DNA of 64,000 nt from Thalassoglobus neptunius (GTDB taxonomy: Bacteria > Planctomycetota > Planctomycetia > Planctomycetales > Planctomycetaceae): contig NZ_SIHI01000001.1 in assembly GCF_007859735.1 (NCBI RefSeq), forward strand, positions 728,170 to 792,169, given 5' to 3'. The position numbers and the translations under genes were made by a program. Positions 55,702-64,000 of the stretch are shown here, piece by piece. Position 1 is the first letter of the stretch, and the number at the start of each line of letters is the position of its first letter. Below the pieces are notes generated by a model. The model was given only the letters and a program-made list of their open reading frames with translations. It was not told where the DNA came from and did not search any database.

Positions 55702-56013
55702 ATGACTCGTCTGCTCAAAGCAATGCTGATCGCGATGGTTCTCGTCGGAGGCCTGGGAGCTTCTCGTGCGGCCGAAGCATGTCCCATGTGTTCCGTTGCC
55801 AATGAGGACGGAAAAGACGAGGCAGCCAATGCTCGTCCACGTGCATACATGTACAGCATCTTGTTCATGCTCTCCATGCCAGCGACGATCTTCACAGTCT
55901 TCGCCGTGACCTTCTATCGACTTTCACAAAAGCAAGCTGCGATGAATGAAGAATCACTCGCACTGCATCGAGACGATTCCTCGAGCGGATCGTTTGAGTC
56001 GCTTGATTCTTAA
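55702..56013 (+). CDS. Small membrane protein with CPMC motif
   Basis: The 103-residue product has a signal peptide (cleavage near SRAAEA), a CPMCSVANEDGKDEAANARP segment right after it, one membrane helix (YMYSILFMLSMPATIFTVFA) and an acidic Ser-rich tail. A CxxC just outside the membrane, at the end of an oxidase gene cluster, suggests copper or thiol chemistry during assembly; this is inference. It lies 210 bases after the SCO gene, so it may have its own promoter. Confidence 0.75.
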   Translation: MTRLLKAMLIAMVLVGGLGASRAAEACPMCSVANEDGKDEAANARPRAYMYSILFMLSMPATIFTVFAVTFYRLSQKQAAMNEESLALHRDDSSSGSFESLDS

Positions 56014-56043
56014 GGAGAATCACTCAACCGAGATTTCGAAAAC

Positions 56044-56081
56044 GACGGGCGATCAGAACAAATTCGCCCGTCTATTTTTTT
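56044..56081 (+). terminator. Rho-independent terminator closing the respiratory cluster
   Basis: GACGGGCGA pairs with TCGCCCGTC around an 11-base loop and is followed by TATTTTTTT. It lies 30 bases past the stop of the CPMC protein and is the first clear terminator after the Rieske gene. Confidence 0.88.
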
Positions 56082-56101
56082 GGTATTCGGCGTCGCAAAT
56101 C

Positions 56102-56257
56102 TCAGCGTGACGACTTCATGAGCAAGAAGCCGGCCACGAAAACGGTCAAGAGGACTGCCCCGTACTGCATGGGAGTCAGGTTCTCCCAGAAGTCGTACGC
56201 ATAGCGTCGATAGGTCCGCAGATATTGTCCAATAGACATTGCAAGAATGAGTTGCAT
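56102..56257 (-). CDS. Short predicted membrane protein (tentative)
   Basis: A minus-strand frame encodes MQLILAMSIGQYLRTYRRYA then YDFWENLTPMQYGAVLLTVF and VAGFLLMKSSR: an amphipathic or Tyr/Arg-rich segment followed by a membrane helix and a basic end. The pattern looks protein-like, but the start is unclear (56257 or 56239, or farther upstream to 56320) and no strong ribosome binding site is seen. It lies downstream of the uvrC-like gene on the same strand. Function unknown. Confidence 0.45.
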   Translation of the reverse strand: MQLILAMSIGQYLRTYRRYAYDFWENLTPMQYGAVLLTVFVAGFLLMKSSR

Positions 56258-56505
56258 CGTGGTGACTCGAAGCAAGGCATGTGGGGATAGTGTTCTCAAC
56301 TCTAAGTTCGTGAAACACATCTCGCAGGCGGAGTTGCTGGAAGAGGCGTGGAATCCAGCGGTATGTTTGCTTCAATCGCTACAATCTCACTTGGTCGTCT
56401 GTGACGGGGCTCACTTGATCGCGTTGAACTGGCCACGCAACGTGGGATCGTCGAATCATCTTTGAGTTGGGCTGTGAGCGTCGCGAGAGCCAATGACAGC
56501 GGATC

Positions 56506-57852
56506 TCACTCAAACGTCGACTTACTTCTCAGCGTGTGATGATAAGCTTGAGCGAATCGGTGAGATTCATCCCGAACATATTGCAACAAACGCAGTGCGT
56601 AGGAGTGTCGGCTGAGACGATGAGGTTCAGGCTGTCCCGGGACATACACTTCTTCTTCCCGCTTGGCGAGAGAAATTGTGAATGGCGGATCGATGTCGAT
56701 CGCTTTCATTGCCTGCAAAGCTGCGTTCAGCTGCCCTTTCCCTCCATCAATGAGAAGGATGTCCGGAAACGCATCACCATCGCGTGAAAGCCGAGACAAC
56801 CGCCGGCTGACGACTTCTCGCATCGATGCAAAATCGTCGACGCCATCGACAGTGCGGATCTTGAATCGCCGGTACCCGTGCTTGAAAGGCAACCCGTCGA
56901 TGAACTGCACGAGGCTGGCGACAGTCTCCCCTCCCTGAAGATGGGCAATGTCGACCCCCTCAATCACACGAGGAACTTCCGGAAGGTCGAAGATTTTCTT
57001 CAACCCTCTCAGCCCTTTCTGAGGATCGATGTAAAAGACTTCGGGCTGTTGATGATCTTCGAGGTTCCCGCGTAGGTTCAGATTTTCGAGAGCATGAATC
57101 TCATCCCGTATGCGGGCAGCTTTCTCGAACTTCAGTTCTTTCGATGCTGCTTGCATGTCGCGTCGCAACTCTGCGATGAGGCGGGTCTTTTTTCCATCCA
57201 GAAACATCCGCAGACGCCGGATGTCCTCGCGATACTCCTCTTTGGAAATTCGCAAATTGCAGGGCGCGGTGCACTGGTTGATATTCGCCAGCAAACATGG
57301 CCGGAACCAGCGCCAACGTTCATCGTCTTCCTGAATGTCGAGAGGGCATGTCCGGAATTTGAAGATCTTCTGCAGAACAGAAATGGTTCCTCTGAGCTTC
57401 TTGGCCGACGTGAACGGTCCGTAAAGCTTGACGCCTTTTGACTCGGGCTTTCGCGTAAACTCGACTCTGGGGAAGTCTTCGCCGATGCGGATTTGTAGAT
57501 AGGGGAATGTCTTGTCGTCTTTCAGTTCCTGATTGAATCGCGGCTGAATGTCTTTGATCAGCCGTGATTCCAAAAGCAGCGCGTCGACTTCGGAGTCTGT
57601 GACGAGAAAATCGATATCGGCAATTTCGGGAACGAGGTTGGCCGTTCGCATTTCTGTTGCAGCAGCGGACGTGAAATAGCTGCCCGCGCGGCTGCGAAGA
57701 TTGACCGCTTTTCCGACGTAGATGACCCGACCGAGTCGATCCTTCATCAAGTACACACCGGGCTTTTGCGGAAATGTCTTGACCTTCTCATGCGGCGGAG
57801 TCATCGGCGGCGACACCGAAGAACTGTTCTGATCGCTGTTTTCTCGTTCCAT
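56506..57852 (-). CDS. uvrC: UvrC-type excinuclease subunit lacking the C-terminal HhH module
   Basis: The 448-residue product has the GIY-YIG nuclease domain (KPGVYLMKDRLGRVIYVGKA, residues 29-50), the Cys-containing linker (CLLANINQCTAPC), the UVR motif (SKELKFEKAARIRDEIHALE) and the RNase H-like endonuclease domain (VIEGVDIAHLQGGETVASLV, PDILLIDGGKGQLNAA). It stops at YHHTLRSKSTFE, where typical UvrC of about 600 residues goes on to a pair of helix-hairpin-helix motifs; no GIGPKR-type sequence follows in any nearby frame. It could be a genuine short form or a truncated gene. Both nuclease domains look intact. Confidence 0.9.
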   Translation of the reverse strand: MERENSDQNSSSVSPPMTPPHEKVKTFPQKPGVYLMKDRLGRVIYVGKAVNLRSRAGSYFTSAAATEMRTANLVPEIADIDFLVTDSEVDALLLESRLIKDIQPRFNQELKDDKTFPYLQIRIGEDFPRVEFTRKPESKGVKLYGPFTSAKKLRGTISVLQKIFKFRTCPLDIQEDDERWRWFRPCLLANINQCTAPCNLRISKEEYREDIRRLRMFLDGKKTRLIAELRRDMQAASKELKFEKAARIRDEIHALENLNLRGNLEDHQQPEVFYIDPQKGLRGLKKIFDLPEVPRVIEGVDIAHLQGGETVASLVQFIDGLPFKHGYRRFKIRTVDGVDDFASMREVVSRRLSRLSRDGDAFPDILLIDGGKGQLNAALQAMKAIDIDPPFTISLAKREEEVYVPGQPEPHRLSRHSYALRLLQYVRDESHRFAQAYHHTLRSKSTFE

Positions 57853-58026
57853 GACGCGGCAATTCTACGCCTTCGACGAAGAATAAGTCACGTCGACTGT
57901 TGAGACAGAGACGGCATTTTTCGAACCGTCATGAGCTGATCCGCCAGCAGAAACGGAATCTCACTCACTTTTGAATGGACGAGTCGCTGCGAAAGTTGCC
58001 ACAGTGAAACTTGCGACTTTGAGACT

Positions 58027-59262
58027 CTACTCGGTGCCGGCGTCGGTCGCATTTTTGGCGTTGGCAGCTTCGAATTCCTTCAGCATGGTGGTATCAACAA
58101 CACACCGGAATCCATTGTGGAAGCTACTGGACGTGATTTCGCCCCGCATTCGTGCTCCGGTTCGGTAGCCGGTGCAGCTGTTGATATTGCAGAGGAATGA
58201 TCCCCCTCGCTGGACTCTCTTCACGATTCCGGGTTCCTGGGGATCAACACTGAATTTCGGGCCTTTCGGATTTCGCAATGGCGAGTTTGAGTAGTAATCG
58301 ATGTGGAAGTAGTCGTGACACCATTCCCACACATTCCCAGCCATGTCGTACAGCCCGAGCTCATTCGGCGGATAAGTCTTTACGGGCGAAGTCGTCAGAA
58401 AGCCATCTTCGTTCAGTCGGTTGGTGGGGAATTCTCCCTGCCAGAAGTTGGCCATGTATTTCCCGTCGGGGACGAGTTCATCTCCCCACGGATAGAGGAG
58501 GTCTTTGCCTCCACTACGGGCGGCGTATTCAAACTCAGCTTCGGTCGGAAGACGTTTTCCGACCCACTCGCAATAAGCAACTGCGTCGTCCCAGGTCACG
58601 TGAACAACCGGATGATCCATGAGACCCTCGAGATTCGTGTCCGGTCCGCCGGGTTGTTTCCAGTTGGCTCCATCGACCACCATCCAAACCTGATACTCCC
58701 AGTTCGGGACGCCAGTGATGAGTGAGTCGGGATCGAACTTGGAGTTGAAGCACATCGAGCCCGCTTTCAATGCTTCATCCGGGATGAGACTGACGTCGGC
58801 CCCGCTTTTGGCGAAGTCCTCACGAGTCGGAACTTTTTCAGCAAAGGTCACATAACCTGTGGCTTCGACGAACTCCTGAAACTGCCGGTTGGTCACAGGG
58901 GTTTCGTCCATCCAGAATCCGTCGAGTTCGACATCGTGAGCGGGATACTCATCCGGTTTGATTCGATTCGGATTCTCTTCACCCGGTTCCGGAAACGAAT
59001 CGATCCCCATGCGGAAACGTCCTCCCGGCACCCAAACCATTCCTGCAGGTGCAGGTCGAGGAGCTTCCACGATGAGTGGTCTCGTATCGACAGACGGTGT
59101 CTTCGCAGAAGAGTCCTCCTCAGCAGCAGAGACCTCGGGAGGGGCTGCGTTGAAGTCGTCGTCGCGAGTTGTCGCGTCAGAACCAGTGGGAGCCAGGACG
59201 GCAGCCAGCAGCAGACAGCTGACCACGATCGTCGCAATCAAAAGGGAGTACACACTTTTCAT
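58027..59262 (-). CDS. Exported formylglycine-generating enzyme (SUMF1/FGE family)
   Basis: The 411-residue product has an N-terminal signal or anchor (SLLIATIVVSCLLLAAVLAP), an acidic/Ser linker to about residue 70, then the FGE-sulfatase domain: PAGMVWVPGGRFRMG, DGFWMDETPVTNRQFQEFV, HPVVHVTWDDAVAYCEWVGK, RLPTEAEFEYAAR, DMAGNVWEWC and QRGGSFLCNINSCTGYRTGA. The two cysteines that do the chemistry in true FGE (here C358 and C363) are both present, so it may be an active oxygen-dependent sulfatase activator rather than one of the many inactive relatives. Its location outside the cytoplasm is unusual for bacterial FGE. Confidence 0.9.
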   Translation of the reverse strand: MKSVYSLLIATIVVSCLLLAAVLAPTGSDATTRDDDFNAAPPEVSAAEEDSSAKTPSVDTRPLIVEAPRPAPAGMVWVPGGRFRMGIDSFPEPGEENPNRIKPDEYPAHDVELDGFWMDETPVTNRQFQEFVEATGYVTFAEKVPTREDFAKSGADVSLIPDEALKAGSMCFNSKFDPDSLITGVPNWEYQVWMVVDGANWKQPGGPDTNLEGLMDHPVVHVTWDDAVAYCEWVGKRLPTEAEFEYAARSGGKDLLYPWGDELVPDGKYMANFWQGEFPTNRLNEDGFLTTSPVKTYPPNELGLYDMAGNVWEWCHDYFHIDYYSNSPLRNPKGPKFSVDPQEPGIVKRVQRGGSFLCNINSCTGYRTGARMRGEITSSSFHNGFRCVVDTTMLKEFEAANAKNATDAGTE

Positions 59263-59488
59263 GGGATGACGATACAGTTTGGGAAGATGTCTGAATGAAA
59301 TCGAATATTATCATAGGAATCTGCGACGCAGTTGTCTTCCATTTCTCCCGGAATGCTTCGAGTTGAGAGCGCCGGGTGTATAATGATTCACAACGAATCG
59401 ATGAGAGACAGCTTCTCCGTCGAAGAATTCCGTCGAGTTTGAATTCTGTCATTCTACAGTTTCCATTCACCTGGTTGAAAGACAACCC

Positions 59489-60199
59489 GTGTCAAACTCT
59501 GTTGATCCCAAATATCAGTCGACCGCCCCTGATGAACCGAACATCCACGAAGCGAGTGATGTCATCATCAGTTCAGACACCCGTCGGGAAAATCGCATTC
59601 CTCCCGGACAGACGCAGACTCGCAAGTGGCCGGTGCTTCACTACGGACACGTTCCCAAAATCGATTTGAAATCGTGGAGACTTCAAATTGACGGACTGGT
59701 GGACAATCCGCTGACTTTCACGCTGGAGGAATTTCAGAGTCTGCCGCGCGTCAAAGTCTTTTCCGACTTTCATTGCGTCACGCGATGGTCGCGACTCGGG
59801 AATTTGTGGGAAGGAGTTTCCGTCCGACATCTGATGGAACTTGTCGGAGTTCAAGATACTGCACGCTTTGTCATTGCGACCGGCTACGACTCCGGATGGA
59901 CAACCAACCTGCCGCTCACGGACTTTGATGTTGAGGATGCGTTGTTGGTGGACCGTCATGACGGAGTCGAACTGGATGCGGATCATGGCGGGCCTGTGCG
60001 GTTGGTTGTTCCTCGACTCTACGCATGGAAGAGCGCCAAGTGGCTTCGGAGACTGACGTTTCTTGACGACGACCAACCCGGATACTGGGAGCAGGTTGGA
60101 TACCACCTCCATGGCGACCCGTGGATCGTCAATCCGCAGAATCCCGACGGAGAACGTTTTCGCGATGATCCAGGCTGGCAAGGGGAGCGCCGCGAATAA
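59489..60199 (+). CDS. Sulfite-oxidase-type molybdopterin oxidoreductase
   Basis: GTG start. The 236-residue product is the molybdopterin-binding core of the sulfite oxidase/MsrP superfamily: WRLQIDGLVDNPLTFTLEEF, DFHCVTRWSRLGNLWEGVSV (the Cys is the molybdenum ligand), FVIATGYDSGWTTNLPLTDF and HGGPVRLVVPRLYAWKSAKW. There is no Tat signal and no haem or dimerisation domain, so it is the short cytoplasmic-type form. Electron partner and substrate are unknown. Confidence 0.92.
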   Translation: MSNSVDPKYQSTAPDEPNIHEASDVIISSDTRRENRIPPGQTQTRKWPVLHYGHVPKIDLKSWRLQIDGLVDNPLTFTLEEFQSLPRVKVFSDFHCVTRWSRLGNLWEGVSVRHLMELVGVQDTARFVIATGYDSGWTTNLPLTDFDVEDALLVDRHDGVELDADHGGPVRLVVPRLYAWKSAKWLRRLTFLDDDQPGYWEQVGYHLHGDPWIVNPQNPDGERFRDDPGWQGERRE

Positions 60200-60633
60200 A
60201 CTCCCTGCGCGGTCACACGTTCTTTATCCACGCGCTCGTCAGGCACTTCTTGTTCAAGAAGCACTGATCAGCGAATCCACGTCACACTTCCGAAAGAGCG
60301 ACTTGTGCGGAATGCAGCGGATTTACCGGTTCTCCAGCAGAAATCCTGAAGATCTTGACGTCGTATATTCGGAAAAACTGTCAGTGCATTCTCAGCTTTG
60401 AAATGATCAGTTTAATCCCCGTCGAGAATCTCATTGCAAGTCAACATTCTCAACGAAATAAGGGACAGTGAAGACTCGATCCAGCAATTGAGTGCGTGCA
60501 TTTTCCTGCTCGCAGATTCACGAATTGATTTTGGTAGGAGCGCTCCTTAAAGTCATGAACGGACAATCTTCGTCCTTTCGTGGTGCAGCCGGCGCCTTTC
60601 GCATTTACGCCCTTTCGCACAACTGGTCATCCG
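60200..60633. other. Intergenic
   Basis: This 434-base gap between two plus-strand genes has no protein-like frame beyond short shadows, no tRNA, and no clear hairpin. It probably carries the promoter of the gene at 60634. Confidence 0.5.
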
Positions 60634-61446
60634 ATGAAGAGAATTGCTTCCAGTAAAATTCGAATCGCTTGTCTGGCCGTCGTTTCCTTCGTCGGTCTCA
60701 TGCGAACCTCGGAAGCTCAAGTCTCGCGAGGATTCGACAGAACCGTCGAAGCAAACGCGCTATTCGCCGAAGTTGTTCGACAGCCCAGCTTGTGGGTCAT
60801 GGAAGTTCAGTTGAAGCCCATCCGCATGGTCTGGGTCGATACGAAAGATCCAGTCACCGGTGAAGTCAAACCGACTGAAGTCTGGTACATGGTCTGGCGA
60901 GCCATAAATCGTCCGCTTCCCCCGGGAAGCACCGACGATTCGCAAGCGGTGAATACTCTCGATCCGCTTCCCGGACCGATGCAATTTATCCCGCAGTTCA
61001 CACTCGTCACCTACGACAGCAAAGAATCGGAAGTTCCCAGCCAGATCATTGTCGACTCAGTCTTGCCGATGGCTGTGAAGCAAATTGAACAGCTTGAACG
61101 ACGCACGTCTCCAACGCTTCTGAATTCTGTTTCAGCAGTTCAGGATGTGCCCTCCATTGTCGAGCCTTCCGCGGATGACCAACCCTGGATCTACGGTGTT
61201 GCAACCTGGACCGGAGTGGACCCAACGACAGACTTCTTCAAAGTCATTCTGCAGGGGTTTTCGAACGGGTACGAAAATCGGTCTGACGACCCGGAAAACC
61301 CGGATCTGTGGCGAAAGGTGATCATCCAGGAATTCTATCGTCCTGGTGACGAGTTCGATCCGAGCATCGTCGAATTCCAGTATGTCGGACAACCGATGTG
61401 GACTTATCAGCCTGACTCAAAGAAACCGGCTGCGAACACTCAATAG
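60634..61446 (+). CDS. Exported protein of unknown function
   Basis: From the ATG at 60634 (MKRIASSKIRIACLAVVSFV) the product has 270 residues with a signal peptide ending near SEAQ. The open frame begins 54 bases earlier, but the later ATG fits the signal peptide. The mature part is beta-rich (VMEVQLKPIRMVWVDTKDPV, EVWYMVWRAINRPLPPGS, IYGVATWTGVDPTTDFFKVI, LWRKVIIQEFYRPGDEFDPS). No family or catalytic motif recognised. It resembles exported hypothetical proteins common in planctomycetes. Confidence 0.75.
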   Translation: MKRIASSKIRIACLAVVSFVGLMRTSEAQVSRGFDRTVEANALFAEVVRQPSLWVMEVQLKPIRMVWVDTKDPVTGEVKPTEVWYMVWRAINRPLPPGSTDDSQAVNTLDPLPGPMQFIPQFTLVTYDSKESEVPSQIIVDSVLPMAVKQIEQLERRTSPTLLNSVSAVQDVPSIVEPSADDQPWIYGVATWTGVDPTTDFFKVILQGFSNGYENRSDDPENPDLWRKVIIQEFYRPGDEFDPSIVEFQYVGQPMWTYQPDSKKPAANTQ

Positions 61447-61585
61447 AAGCTGTCTCTTCGCGGCCTCTTGAGCCAACTGCAACGCTGAATCTCCCTGATT
61501 CCGACGAGCAAAACAGACAGGTCAGAGTAAACATTTTCAGGTGAGCACAGAGTTTCCACCGATCCTTCCTCGGCTAAAACTCCTT

Positions 61586-62884
61586 CTACTGCTCTTCGTC
61601 AGATTCCTCGTTTGCTTCAGGAACTCTACTGACTTCAACCTGAATCGATTTGCCGGGGCCATTCGCTTCGACGACGCGGAATTGGTAGCCCTCCCACTCG
61701 CACTCATCGTCGACTTCCGGGAAACGCTCAAACTTTTCGTAAAGAAGAGCGGAAATCGTCAGCAGTCCATCGTCGCGATCTTCGTAGTCGAACCCAACAC
61801 GCTGGCCGAGATATCTCAGCGTTGTCAGACCCTCAGCGAGAAATCGATTCTCGTCGACCTGCAGAACGGGTTCCCGATCGAGAAGACGACGGGCTCGACT
61901 GGATTCCGGATTCAACAACGTATCGATGATGTCATCTTCCGTGATCACGCCAATCGCCTCGCCGAACTCATTGACCACGACAGCAGCATTGAGAATTCGA
62001 GTTCGAAGAGTCGAAAGCGTAGCCGAGACTCGCCCGCACCACGGAACATAGACAACTTCTTCAGAGATTGATTCGAGATTGGTTTCGGGGATGGCGTTCA
62101 CGTCCCCCAGAGGAATGACCCGGCTGATCGATTCGGTTCCCGGGTCCATCAGAAACACATATTCGGTTCCGGGGCCAAATTGCTTGAGTTGAGCCAGATC
62201 GACCGGTGGGTAACAGGTCGCAAATGTTCCTCGCGGACGCATTAACTCTTCCGTCCGCATCTCCGACATTTCGAGAATACGACCGAGAATCTTCTGCTCC
62301 AGCAACGCCAGATCCCCACCGACTTCTGAAGAGTCGACCGCCCGTTCGATGTCCTCCACATTCAGGTACGGCTCCATTTTGAGCGAAGGAGCAATGGCCC
62401 GTCGGAAGGCGAGCGTCAGTGTACTCAGGGCGGGGAGAATGGGAGAAATCGCTCGGACCGCGAGTGCCAGCGGCCAACTGGCTGCAATCGCAATCGAATT
62501 TCGCAGATTGACAGCGATGCTTTTCGGAAAAATCTCGCCGAACAGAATCATGCCCCCGAGAGCAAACAGACTCAATACCCCAGCCGCCGTCGAGTGCCCG
62601 AATGAGACAAGTTTCTTCGCGGTCACAAAACTGATCGCGAAGTAAGTCAGGTTGATGATGAGATTCCAGAACAGGACGACCGTCAACAAACGGTCCGGTT
62701 GCCGCAAGAGCGTTGCAGCCAGTCTCGCACTCGGACCACCGCTTTTGAGCCGACGGATTTCATCACGCGTCAGATAGAAGAGTGCTGTTTCACTTCCAGA
62801 AAAGAATCCAGAACCGAGAATCAACAGTCCCATCAGAATGGCGCCGGGTGTCCAGATTGGTGATGTGTTCAGAAATTCGCTCAT
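61586..62884 (-). CDS. CNNM/CorC-HlyC family membrane protein
   Basis: 432 residues: an N-terminal CNNM membrane domain (LILGSGFFSGSETALFYLTR, NLIINLTYFAISFVTAKKLV, GMILFGEIFPKSIAVNLRN), two CBS domains (about 215-350; MRTEELMRPRGTFATCYPPV, NAAVVVNEFGEAIGVITEDD) and a CorC_HlyC C-terminal domain (GLLTISALLYEKFERFPEVD). Family members take part in magnesium or other divalent metal efflux. The ATG overlaps the stop of the upstream permease gene by four bases. Confidence 0.93.
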   Translation of the reverse strand: MSEFLNTSPIWTPGAILMGLLILGSGFFSGSETALFYLTRDEIRRLKSGGPSARLAATLLRQPDRLLTVVLFWNLIINLTYFAISFVTAKKLVSFGHSTAAGVLSLFALGGMILFGEIFPKSIAVNLRNSIAIAASWPLALAVRAISPILPALSTLTLAFRRAIAPSLKMEPYLNVEDIERAVDSSEVGGDLALLEQKILGRILEMSEMRTEELMRPRGTFATCYPPVDLAQLKQFGPGTEYVFLMDPGTESISRVIPLGDVNAIPETNLESISEEVVYVPWCGRVSATLSTLRTRILNAAVVVNEFGEAIGVITEDDIIDTLLNPESSRARRLLDREPVLQVDENRFLAEGLTTLRYLGQRVGFDYEDRDDGLLTISALLYEKFERFPEVDDECEWEGYQFRVVEANGPGKSIQVEVSRVPEANEESDEEQ

Positions 62885-64000
62885 CCACGATCGTTTGTTG
62901 TCCTCCCCAAGGCAACGTCGAATGCACTCACCGCAGGGACGAGCATCGCAGCGACTGTGAATCCAAAGGGAACAACAACAGCCATGAAGACAGCTGCAGT
63001 GTCATTCAGCAGGAAGCTGACGATCGCATAGAACGTCAAAAATGGAAGCAGCCAGGCACTCGTCGTCAATGCGGTCGACGGATTCTTGTGAGTCAATGAG
63101 GACCACAACCCGAGCCCACCGCCAAACATAAAGAACGAGAACGGCACAAACTGAAGCGCGAACGATTTCCTCGCTTCCACGATCAAAAGCATGCAGACGA
63201 ACACGCCGACAAACAGGAAAAAGAGTGTCCCCAGGCTGTTCATGATCGCCGACCGGGAATTACTGAACGTCAGACCGGAATGAAGGCCCAACGTCGTGGC
63301 GAAGACGACCAGAGTGAGATACCCCAGAAGGAGAAAGATCAACCCTTCGAGATTGTACTGCCCCTGTGCCCACGCCATCACCGCGAACACAACAGGCACG
63401 ACGATGACTTCCTTCATATTGAACAACGCACCGCCGAGCTTTCCGAAGATGAACTCTTTCGCGGTCACTTCGGTCACGAGCAGCAGCTCGAGTGTCTGGC
63501 CATCTCGTTCAGACGTCAACGACGTTACCGCCTGGGCGTTGACAAGAATCAGCGCCAGCAGAGAGAGCAAAACGAACGCAACTCCGGAAGCTGTCATCAC
63601 TCCTCGAATCAGAGGGGCGTCTTCCGGGATTCCTCGCAACCAGACGAGAGACGCGACCGCCACAAGAAAATAGGCAGCCTTGATCAGTCCGACCCGGTTT
63701 CCGTAAGCCTGAGTACAAATTTCCCGCCAGATGATCGGAGTGTCCCAAATCGTCCGGGAAGCTCGAACCGCAGTTGTCGCTCGATCCAGTTCCTCTTCCG
63801 CTTCCTGAGCGTCCGTCCCCTCAGCGACCAGTTGTGAAACCGAAACCGCGTCGACGTTCTCAGTCGTGAGGGTCTCAGACGCTGCGTTTTCGGCGTCTGG
63901 GGTCGTTTTTTCATCGACAGTGGTCAGAAAGACCGCTCTCGTCGGATTCCAGATTCGGACTCGCAGGCAGGTATATACCCACAGTGCAATCGCGAGCCCC
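62881..64000 (-). CDS. ABC-2 type permease, partial (runs off right edge)
   Basis: The frame is open to the edge of the window, giving at least 372 residues. Visible: a start-proximal part with WNPTRAVFLTTVDEKTT, a variable acidic segment, then IIWREICTQAYGNRVGLIKA, the LTSERDGQTLELLLVTEVTA block (the SERE-x-GTLELLL motif of ABC-2 exporters), and five or six membrane helices to the C-terminus. A true start lies outside. It is coupled to the CorC-like gene through an ATGA overlap. Confidence 0.88.
   Translation of the reverse strand, partial: GLAIALWVYTCLRVRIWNPTRAVFLTTVDEKTTPDAENAASETLTTENVDAVSVSQLVAEGTDAQEAEEELDRATTAVRASRTIWDTPIIWREICTQAYGNRVGLIKAAYFLVAVASLVWLRGIPEDAPLIRGVMTASGVAFVLLSLLALILVNAQAVTSLTSERDGQTLELLLVTEVTAKEFIFGKLGGALFNMKEVIVVPVVFAVMAWAQGQYNLEGLIFLLLGYLTLVVFATTLGLHSGLTFSNSRSAIMNSLGTLFFLFVGVFVCMLLIVEARKSFALQFVPFSFFMFGGGLGLWSSLTHKNPSTALTTSAWLLPFLTFYAIVSFLLNDTAAVFMAVVVPFGFTVAAMLVPAVSAFDVALGRTTNDRG

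Noticed and set aside
56302-56493. 63-codon minus-strand frame after uvrC as a possible missing HhH end
   Set aside because: Its sequence has no GIGP/HhH pattern and is Ser/Pro/Thr-rich noise.

Overview
The window reads as a chromosomal segment of a planctomycete (Planctomycetota, probably class Planctomycetia). The evidence is the gene content: a 'squalene/prenyltransferase-repeat' secreted protein, a Val/Thr/Tyr-rich YTV-like surface protein, Tat-exported Gfo/Idh/MocA dehydrogenase, both kinds of sulfatase maturation enzyme, PGPGW and DUF502 membrane proteins, and a large bc complex/cytochrome oxidase cluster with giant haem proteins. I cannot name the species from the sequence alone.

Layout. 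1-2.7 kb is a decaying or switching region: the first codons of an IS5-type transposase run off the left edge, followed by a P-loop (STAND-like) NTPase/TPR gene whose reading frame is broken by an exact 22-bp tandem duplication and by a second frame change. 3-10.3 kb holds exported proteins of mostly unknown role (beta-propeller-like protein, lipoprotein, prenyltransferase-repeat protein, YTV-like protein, arylsulfate sulfotransferase). 10.4-16.5 kb is a MacAB/FtsX-type efflux operon: Cys-rich exported protein, permease, His-rich lipoprotein, membrane-fusion protein, ATPase, second permease. 16.5-26.3 kb contains an AhpD-like protein, leuC without leuD, small membrane proteins, an arylsulfatase gene remnant, tRNA-Leu(TAG), a PGPGW protein and an anaerobic sulfatase maturase. 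26.5-34.8 kb is ordinary metabolism: Gfo/Idh oxidoreductase, LarA-like protein, fumarylacetoacetate-hydrolase-family protein, CstA, an orphan ABC-2 permease, QueG.

35.0-56.0 kb is the centrepiece: about 21 kb of same-strand, tightly spaced genes that together encode an electron path from quinol to oxygen. It includes a Rieske protein with a repetitive N-terminal tail, split cytochrome b, a 1400-residue membrane-anchored octahaem cytochrome c with a coiled coil and an embedded PDZ domain, two paralogous cupredoxin-like lipoproteins, a dihaem cytochrome c lipoprotein, an A2-type (YSHPAVY) cytochrome c oxidase (subunits II, I, III, IV), haem A/O synthases, an ABC exporter pair, a SCO-DUF420 fusion and a small CPMC-motif membrane protein, closing with a Rho-independent terminator. 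The gene set suggests a bc complex and oxidase built and assembled as one unit, with multihaem and copper proteins in place of a simple soluble cytochrome c.

56.1-64 kb carries a UvrC homologue lacking its C-terminal helix-hairpin-helix module, an exported formylglycine-generating enzyme, a sulfite-oxidase-type molybdopterin protein, an unknown exported protein, and a CorC/CNNM-type membrane protein translationally coupled to an ABC-2 permease that runs off the right edge.
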